Origin: an uncultured Clostridia bacterium
GTDB lineage: Bacteria > Bacillota > Clostridia > Oscillospirales > Ruminococcaceae
DNA length: 10,439 nucleotides
NCBI GenBank assembly: GCA_945947715.1
Contig: CAMEYZ010000063.1
Coordinates: 1 to 10,439, forward strand
Direction of reading: 5' to 3'
Shown here: in pieces, positions 6,180-10,439 of the stretch
How positions within the stretch are numbered: the first letter of the stretch is position 1
Layout of the letters: every line of letters begins with the position of its first letter
Notes under the pieces: generated by a model
The model's database searches: none
What the model was told of the DNA's origin: nothing
What the model saw: the letters and a program-made list of their open reading frames with translations, nothing else
Position numbers and translations under genes: made by a program

Positions 6180-8204
6180 TCAGCCGATATCTGTCGAACA
6201 CTGACGATCCTCTGCGCCTTTTGTTGACGCGTACAGTGTGAAGTGATTTCCGAAGCGTTTCCGCTGGCCCTTATCGTCTACCGCAGTAAAGGCTTGGCCC
6301 TCCACAGGCAGCTCAACTACCCTCATTTCGCCCGCTTCAAGGCTTATCCTCATAAATCCGCAGAGCGACACATTGGGCACTGCATACTCAGAGCAGTCCT
6401 TGATATACAGCTGAATAACGTCCTCGCCCTTTCTGTCGCCCTTGTTTTCCACGGTCACAAAGGCGGTACTGTCACGATATTCAAGACCCGTGCACTGGAT
6501 ATCGGTATAGGTCAGACCATATCCGAAGGGATAGAGCACATTATCCTGTGCATAGCGATAGGTGCGGTTTTTCATTGAATAATCGGTAAACTCAGGCAGC
6601 TTATCAGCTGTCTCATAGAATGTAACGGGCAGCTTTCCCGACGGGGATATATCTCCGAAGAGTATCTCTGCCAGCGCAGTTCCTCCCTCAGAGCCGGAAT
6701 AGAACGCATGGATATATCCGTCGGGCTCACACTCGATATTGACGGAGCTTCCCGCAGCGCATACCACGATAAATGGCTTACCTACGCTCTTTATCTTTTT
6801 AATCAGGATACGCTGGCTCTCGGGCAGCCGCAGGTCTGCCTTATCTCCCGAGGAAAATTCATTTCCGGCATCTCCCTCTTCTCCCTCGATAGTGGGGTCA
6901 AGTCCAAGACAGAGGATAGAAATATCCGCAGCAGCTGCGGCAGCCATTGCCTCAGCATAGCGGTCCCCTGCCTGTGCCAATCCCGAGGTCCTGTCCTTGT
7001 ACAGATGACAGCCCTGTGCATAGATGACCCGTCCTTTAAAGCGGTCCTCGATGCCCTCTAAGAATGTGACGTACCTGTCCGCAGTACCGCAGTAATTTCC
7101 CTCCAGCGCAGCTATACTCTCAGCGTTTGGACCTATCACGGCGATGGTACGGAGCTTTTCCTCGTCCAGAGGCAGTATGCCGTTATTTTCCAGCAGCACC
7201 ATGGACCTCTCCGCACATTTCAGTGCCAGCGCCTTGTGTTCGGGACTGGACACGGTCAGATAATCGGTATCGTCAAACTCGGTATGCTCTTCAAAAAGTC
7301 CCAGCCGCAGCCTTGTCCTCATCAGATGAACGCAGGCGGTGCGTATCTCCTTTTCGGTGATAAGTCCCTCATCAAGGGCAGCAAGCAGATAGGCATAGGT
7401 ACAGCCACAGTTTAAGTCGCAGCCTGCCTTTATGGCCATTGCCGCAGACTCCACGCTGTTGGCGGTAACTCTGTGATGCTCGTGGAAGTCCCGTATCGCC
7501 CAGCAGTCGGAAACAAAATATCCGTCAAATCCCCACTCGTCAAGCTTTCTCATAAGAAACTCCGAAGCGCAGGCAGGCTCGCCGTTTACGCGGTTATATG
7601 CGCCCATTACGCCCTCTGCGCCTGCCTTTACAGTAGCTTCAAAGGCAGGAAGATAGGTTTCCTCCATATCCTTTGGGGTAACGCGGGCATCAAATTCATG
7701 CCGGAGGGATTCGGGTCCGCTGTGCACAGCGAAATGCTTTACGCAGGCAGCGGCCTTGAGATATTCACCCTCGCCCTGTATTCCGCGGATAAAGGCACAG
7801 CCCAGCTCGGAGGTAAGATAAGGGTCCTCGCCGTAGGTCTCATGTCCACGTCCCCAGCGCGGGTCGCGGAAGATGTTGATATTCGGCGCCCAGAGGGTAA
7901 GTCCCTTATAAATATCGGTATCGCCGAACTGCTGATAGGCGTTGTACTTAGCCCTTGCCTCAGAGGAGGTAACATCTCCGACCTGACGAACAAGCTCACG
8001 GTCAAACATTGCAGCAAGTCCGATAGTCTGTGGAAACACAGTAGCAGTCCCTGACCGTGCAAGTCCATGTATCCCCTCATTCCACCAGTTATAGGCTGGT
8101 ATCCCCAGCCGTTCAATGGCAGGGGCATTGTACTGGAGCTGTCCCGCAGCCTCCTCAATCGTCATTTTGCTTACAAGCTCTTCTGCTCTTTTGTTGATAT
8201 CCAT
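6180..8204 (-). CDS. Glycoside hydrolase family 3 enzyme (beta-glucosidase or beta-xylosidase type)
   Basis: This retaining exo-acting glycosidase of 674 residues has no signal peptide, so it likely works in the cytoplasm on imported oligosaccharides. Domain order is the GH3 barrel (about 10-300), the GH3 C-terminal domain (about 335-555) and a fibronectin-III-like domain (about 570-665). The nucleophile is D233 in GYFVSDCWAI. Substrate-binding K156-H157 (VKHFAVHSGPES) and R168-H169 are present. The acid/base is probably a Glu in TIEGEEGD (438-445). The SDCWAI form is common in clostridial GH3 enzymes, including beta-xylosidase-like ones, and substrate cannot be fixed from sequence. The start is ATG 8204, with AGGAGA (8211-8216) 6 nt upstream. 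An upstream in-frame ATG at 8288 would translate through a 12-bp hairpin and lacks family similarity. No transporter or other glycan genes adjoin it. Confidence 0.93.
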   Translation of the reverse strand: MDINKRAEELVSKMTIEEAAGQLQYNAPAIERLGIPAYNWWNEGIHGLARSGTATVFPQTIGLAAMFDRELVRQVGDVTSSEARAKYNAYQQFGDTDIYKGLTLWAPNINIFRDPRWGRGHETYGEDPYLTSELGCAFIRGIQGEGEYLKAAACVKHFAVHSGPESLRHEFDARVTPKDMEETYLPAFEATVKAGAEGVMGAYNRVNGEPACASEFLMRKLDEWGFDGYFVSDCWAIRDFHEHHRVTANSVESAAMAIKAGCDLNCGCTYAYLLAALDEGLITEKEIRTACVHLMRTRLRLGLFEEHTEFDDTDYLTVSSPEHKALALKCAERSMVLLENNGILPLDEEKLRTIAVIGPNAESIAALEGNYCGTADRYVTFLEGIEDRFKGRVIYAQGCHLYKDRTSGLAQAGDRYAEAMAAAAAADISILCLGLDPTIEGEEGDAGNEFSSGDKADLRLPESQRILIKKIKSVGKPFIVVCAAGSSVNIECEPDGYIHAFYSGSEGGTALAEILFGDISPSGKLPVTFYETADKLPEFTDYSMKNRTYRYAQDNVLYPFGYGLTYTDIQCTGLEYRDSTAFVTVENKGDRKGEDVIQLYIKDCSEYAVPNVSLCGFMRISLEAGEMRVVELPVEGQAFTAVDDKGQRKRFGNHFTLYASTKGAEDRQCSTDIG

Positions 8205-8216
8205 AATAATTCTCCT

Positions 8217-8266
8217 AAAAACACAAGCGGATAAGGCACCATGTAAAACAATACCCTTATCCGCTT
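8217..8266 (-). terminator. Strong hairpin with U-tract between yjfB and the GH3 gene
   Basis: A perfect 12-bp stem (AAGCGGATAAGG at 8225-8236, CCTTATCCGCTT at 8255-8266) with an 18-nt loop is followed on the minus strand by GTG and TTTTT (8217-8221). It should terminate the yjfB transcript. The T-run directly abuts the GH3 ribosome binding site (8211-8216). I see no sigma-A promoter between the stem and the GH3 start, so the hairpin may act as an attenuator for GH3. Confidence 0.75.
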
Positions 8267-8296
8267 TTGATCCGATTTGAAAAACCACAGCCGTCC

Positions 8297-8485
8297 TTAT
8301 GCTCTTGCGTCAAACATATAGCCGTTATCTCCGGGGAATGTCTGAGGCATGGAATTAAACAGAGTTTCCACAGCGGAAGCCTGAGTATCCATTGCCTTCT
8401 TAAGGACAGATGTACTCATCTGAGCCTGGACCTGCGCATTTGTCATGCTTGTGGCCAGGTTAGCGATAGATTCCATCATTTCCAT
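8297..8485 (-). CDS. yjfB: YjfB-family putative motility protein
   Basis: This 62-residue protein begins MEMMESIANLATSMTNAQVQ, continues through SVLKKAMDTQASAVETLFNSM, and ends with a short Pro/Gly-containing tail. It resembles the YjfB_motility family (Pfam PF14070), small Firmicutes proteins with an N-terminal run of alternating small, Gln and Met residues and a conserved VLKxAMDxQ-type helix; their biochemical role is unknown. The ATG at 8485 was chosen because AAGGA (8496-8500) lies 10 nt upstream and the family starts here. An ATG at 8521 in the same frame would add 12 unrelated residues. The gene is preceded by a near-perfect sigma-28 promoter, which independently supports a flagellar or chemotaxis role, and is followed by a strong terminator. 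It lies just downstream of a chemoreceptor gene on the same strand. Confidence 0.82.
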   Translation of the reverse strand: MEMMESIANLATSMTNAQVQAQMSTSVLKKAMDTQASAVETLFNSMPQTFPGDNGYMFDARA

Positions 8486-8525
8486 AATCAAACCATCCTT
8501 TCCTGCAAACGGTATTTGCAAATCG

Positions 8526-8547
8526 TATATACATTTTTATGTATATA
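8526..8547. repeat. A/T palindrome in the yjfB leader
   Basis: TATATACAT and ATGTATATA form a perfect 9-bp inverted repeat around a TTTT loop. It lies immediately downstream of the sigma-28 -10 element, covering the predicted transcript start and early leader. It could be a 5' stabilising hairpin or an operator. On the minus strand it is not followed by a T-run, so it is not a good terminator for the upstream chemoreceptor gene. Confidence 0.5.
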
Positions 8548-8551
8548 ATAT

Positions 8552-8578
8552 ATATCGGCCGATCATTTCAAATCTTTA
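8552..8578 (-). promoter_or_regulatory. Sigma-28 (SigD/FliA-type) promoter of yjfB
   Basis: On the minus strand TAAA (8575-8578), a 15-nt spacer and GCCGATAT (8552-8559) match the flagellar sigma-28 consensus TAAA-N15-GCCGATAA with one mismatch at the last base. The -35 element lies inside the final codons of the chemoreceptor gene, whose stop is at 8563-8565. The transcript would begin about 60 nt upstream of the yjfB start codon. Confidence 0.82.
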
Positions 8579-9552
8579 AGGAGATTTTCAAATTCAGCCA
8601 TATTCTGAAGATTTTCCTCAACGACCTTTCTGGTCTCCTTAACGCACTCGTCGATCTTCTTTGTGGAATCGGTGATAGACTTCATAGTAACCTCGATCTT
8701 GTCCGCAGAAACGGTAGATGTCTCAGCAAGACCTCTTACCTCCTGAGCGATAACGCCGAAGCCCTTTCCGCTTTCCTTAGCTCGGGAAGCCTCGATAGAC
8801 GCGTTAAATCCGAGGATACGAGTATTCATAGCGATATCCTTGATGACCTTGATAGTATCTCTGGTAGCGTTAACCTCGGAAGCTGAAGAAGCGGCAACGT
8901 TTTCAAGCTCCTCAAATTTCTCGTCCAGTTTGCGCATATTCTGGATACTCTGCTGAACAACGTCCGCAGTTTCAGAAAGCTTGCGCTTAAGCTCCATATT
9001 TCCGCTGGAAAGGTCAAGGTTGCTCTGCTTTGCCACATATACGGCATAAGCTGCGCTTGACAGAGTTTTAGCGATAGTGTACAGGAAGGAAGCCGCAGCG
9101 TCGATGCGCTCCTTAGGAAGAATGGGCACCTTTCTCACTGCGCGGACATAGGTCTCAGGGTCGATACCCAGCTCCTTTGCGATCTTGCGGAACTCGTTCT
9201 CGTCGGGCTTTTCAGGGAGGACTTGTCCACCGATAAAGGAGCCTATCATCTCACCGTTAAGCATAATGGGAGCGGCAAAGTCATACAGACCGCCATGGCA
9301 GCGGTAAGCAACAGCCTTTCCCAGACGGAGAGCCTGTTTTCCGCCATCAGCGTCGCACTGCTCGCATCTGTGGCAGCCCACGGGAGACTTTCTCGTGAGA
9401 TTCATGCAGAAATCGGTGAAGTTACTTCCCTTTGTGACAGCATTTCCCTTTTCGTCTGTAGTAAGAGCCGCCATACCTGTTGTGGCAGCGAATCCGTCCT
9501 GAATTTCCTGTAAGGTTTTAACATCAATAAGATCGGTAAGTTTAATATTCAA
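8563..9552 (-). CDS. Soluble methyl-accepting chemotaxis protein with PocR sensor domain
   Basis: This 329-residue cytoplasmic chemoreceptor has no membrane segment and no HAMP domain. Residues about 10-170 form a PocR-type sensory domain with a cysteine set C49, C60, C63, C66 and C85 (FCMNLTRKSPVGCHRCEQC, then AYRCHGGLYDFAAPI), which could hold a metal or a redox centre. Residues about 185-329 form a short helical signalling domain with the MCP hairpin NTRILGFNASIEASRAKESG, then KGFGVIAQEVRGLAETS (243-279), which should contact CheA/CheW. The tip reads AMNTRILGFNAS where the canonical form is AEQTNLLALNAA. The start is a TTG codon at 9552 with GGAGG (9561-9565) 8 nt upstream; the next in-frame ATG would remove part of the sensor. 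It has its own sigma-A promoter. PocR domains are associated with small-molecule sensing, but the ligand here is unknown. Confidence 0.9.
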   Translation of the reverse strand: MNIKLTDLIDVKTLQEIQDGFAATTGMAALTTDEKGNAVTKGSNFTDFCMNLTRKSPVGCHRCEQCDADGGKQALRLGKAVAYRCHGGLYDFAAPIMLNGEMIGSFIGGQVLPEKPDENEFRKIAKELGIDPETYVRAVRKVPILPKERIDAAASFLYTIAKTLSSAAYAVYVAKQSNLDLSSGNMELKRKLSETADVVQQSIQNMRKLDEKFEELENVAASSASEVNATRDTIKVIKDIAMNTRILGFNASIEASRAKESGKGFGVIAQEVRGLAETSTVSADKIEVTMKSITDSTKKIDECVKETRKVVEENLQNMAEFENLLKDLK

Positions 9553-9580
9553 AGCTATAACCTCCGAAAAATTTATTTTA

Positions 9581-9598
9581 TGGCGATTTTTTCCGCCA
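9581..9598. repeat. Small inverted repeat in the chemoreceptor leader
   Basis: TGGCG and CGCCA flank an 8-nt A/T loop. It lies in the 5' leader of the chemoreceptor mRNA, between the predicted start (about 9609) and the ribosome binding site. It is too short and isolated to be a riboswitch, and may be a 5' stabilising hairpin. Confidence 0.35.
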
Positions 9599-9615
9599 AT
9601 ATATTACTTTATATA

Positions 9616-9644
9616 ATTTTACTATATTTTAATCTGTTTGTCAA
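9616..9644 (-). promoter_or_regulatory. Sigma-A promoter of the chemoreceptor gene
   Basis: On the minus strand TTGACA (9639-9644) and TAAAAT (9616-9621) are separated by 17 nt. No sigma-28 motif was found upstream of this gene, unlike yjfB. The leader is about 57 nt. Confidence 0.8.
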
Positions 9645-9756
9645 CGAATTTTTCTGCATCGGCAGTTTTTTTGTTTATTATGACGAAGAGCTCGGGCATT
9701 TAGTATACAATTTGTCCATTGACAAAGAAAAAAGTGTGATATTGTTTAATTTACTA

Positions 9757-9785
9757 TTGTTTTTCGTGAAAAAATCTGATATAAT
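9757..9785 (+). promoter_or_regulatory. Extended -10 promoter of the ABC permease operon
   Basis: TATAAT (9780-9785) is preceded by TGA, giving the extended -10 form TGnTATAAT. A weak -35 box, TTGTTT (9757-9762), lies 17 nt upstream. The predicted start near 9792 leaves a leader of about 39 nt, too short for a riboswitch or T-box. A TTGACA at 9719-9724 has no matching -10. Confidence 0.68.
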
Positions 9786-9830
9786 GGTATATATGATTTT
9801 TTGCTTGAAACAGCTTAGGAGTGGTATAAT

Positions 9831-10439
9831 ATGTCAATAGCAGTGATCAGCGGCGCAGTGGAGCTCGGGCTGATATTTGCGATACTTGCAATGGGAATAT
9901 ACATTTCCTTCCGTATCCTCGATACTCCCGACCTGACCGTTGACGGAACCTTTACTCTCGGAGTAGCGGTGTCCTCCATTTTCACCGTAAACGGCCACCC
10001 GTTTATCGGAATAATCCTTTCGTTCTTCGCAGGCTTCCTTGCAGGAGCGACTACGGGCCTTCTTCACACCAAAATGAAAATTCAGCCCATTCTTTCAGGA
10101 ATACTCGTAATGACTGCGCTGTATTCGATAAACATGCATATCATGGGCAAAAAGCCGAACATCTCCCTTTTCGACACCGATACAATATTCACGGGGATAC
10201 GCTCGGGAATGAACAAAAATGCGGCGAATCTCATTGTCTGCGGCATCATCGCGCTGATAGTGTTCGGGCTTTTGTACCTGTTCCTGAACACCCAGCTGGG
10301 AATGTCCCTGCGGGCAACGGGTGACAATGAGGCAATGGTAAGAGCCTCCTCTATCGACTCCGACAAGATGAAGATACTCGGTCTTGGCACAGCAAACGCC
10401 CTGGTGGCGCTGTCGGGTGCAGTATATGCTCAGTATTCC
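9831..10439 (+). CDS. ABC transporter permease (BPD_transp_2 / COG4120 type), 3' end cut by window edge
   Basis: This integral membrane subunit of an ABC importer has 203 codons visible and remains open at the right edge; relatives are about 290-300 residues. The ATG has AGGAG (9817-9821) 9 nt upstream. Hydrophobic segments lie near residues 7-27, 40-53, 57-79, 85-104 and 133-152, and a further one begins near 184. The cytoplasmic loop GMSLRATGDNEAMVRASSID (157-176) is the hallmark LRATGDN loop of the branched-chain/sugar permease superfamily, thought to contact the ATPase. The N-terminal stretch RILDTPDLTVDGTF (28-41) is typical of the COG4120 group, whose members usually sit with a substrate-binding lipoprotein and an ATPase and include streptococcal transporters tied to tryptophan. 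The substrate is unknown. The permease is the first gene of its unit here, so partner genes must be downstream or elsewhere. Confidence 0.88.
   Translation, partial: MSIAVISGAVELGLIFAILAMGIYISFRILDTPDLTVDGTFTLGVAVSSIFTVNGHPFIGIILSFFAGFLAGATTGLLHTKMKIQPILSGILVMTALYSINMHIMGKKPNISLFDTDTIFTGIRSGMNKNAANLIVCGIIALIVFGLLYLFLNTQLGMSLRATGDNEAMVRASSIDSDKMKILGLGTANALVALSGAVYAQYS

Noticed and set aside
8205..8288. N-terminal extension of the GH3 protein to an ATG at 8288
   Set aside because: It would translate through a 12-bp terminator-like hairpin and has no good ribosome binding site. ATG 8204 has AGGAGA at proper distance.
9580..9840. 86-codon plus-strand frame in the divergent intergenic region
   Set aside because: An A/T-rich hydrophobic translation that crosses the permease promoter and start codon, with no ribosome binding site.

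Overview
This window looks like chromosome of a low-to-moderate GC member of the Firmicutes, class Clostridia, probably a Ruminococcus-like Oscillospiraceae. That placement rests on the character of RpoB, MetY and the GH3 enzyme, the strong AGGAGG-type ribosome binding sites, the consensus sigma-A promoters, and a YjfB-type motility protein. It is inference from protein character, not from a database search. I see no mobile elements, CRISPR arrays, tRNA or rRNA genes.

Layout: six annotated genes and one very small leader ORF lie on the minus strand, so transcription runs from high to low coordinates. In that order they are: a soluble PocR-domain chemoreceptor (9552-8563); a 62-residue YjfB-family motility protein (8485-8297) behind a near-perfect sigma-28 promoter; an intracellular GH3 glycosidase (8204-6180) whose ribosome binding site abuts a strong terminator-like hairpin; a stand-alone PP2C phosphatase (6054-5275) with its own promoter and terminator; metY, O-acetylhomoserine sulfhydrylase (4965-3682), preceded by an 18-codon Cys/Arg-rich ORF and TAGGAATT repeats; and rpoB (3385 to beyond base 1) from a perfect-consensus promoter. 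Divergently, on the plus strand, a BPD_transp_2-type ABC permease starts at 9831 and runs off the right edge. Both edge genes are cut by the window, not broken.

How the genes relate: most are separate transcription units, each with a visible promoter or terminator, and not one operon. The chemoreceptor and YjfB protein form a motility/chemotaxis pair. RNA polymerase beta lies next to a sulfur-assimilation gene, and the L10/L12 genes that usually precede rpoB are absent.

The most interesting candidate is the metY leader. A consensus promoter with TAGGAATT in its spacer drives a short transcript that first encodes the peptide MISRNLFRSDRMCRCHRR from an excellent ribosome binding site. Two cysteine codons near the end of a tiny ORF upstream of a sulfur amino-acid gene suggest cysteine-sensing leader-peptide control, possibly combined with an Rrf2/CymR-like repressor. 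A second candidate is the combination of sigma-28 promoter, yjfB and hairpin just upstream of the GH3 gene.
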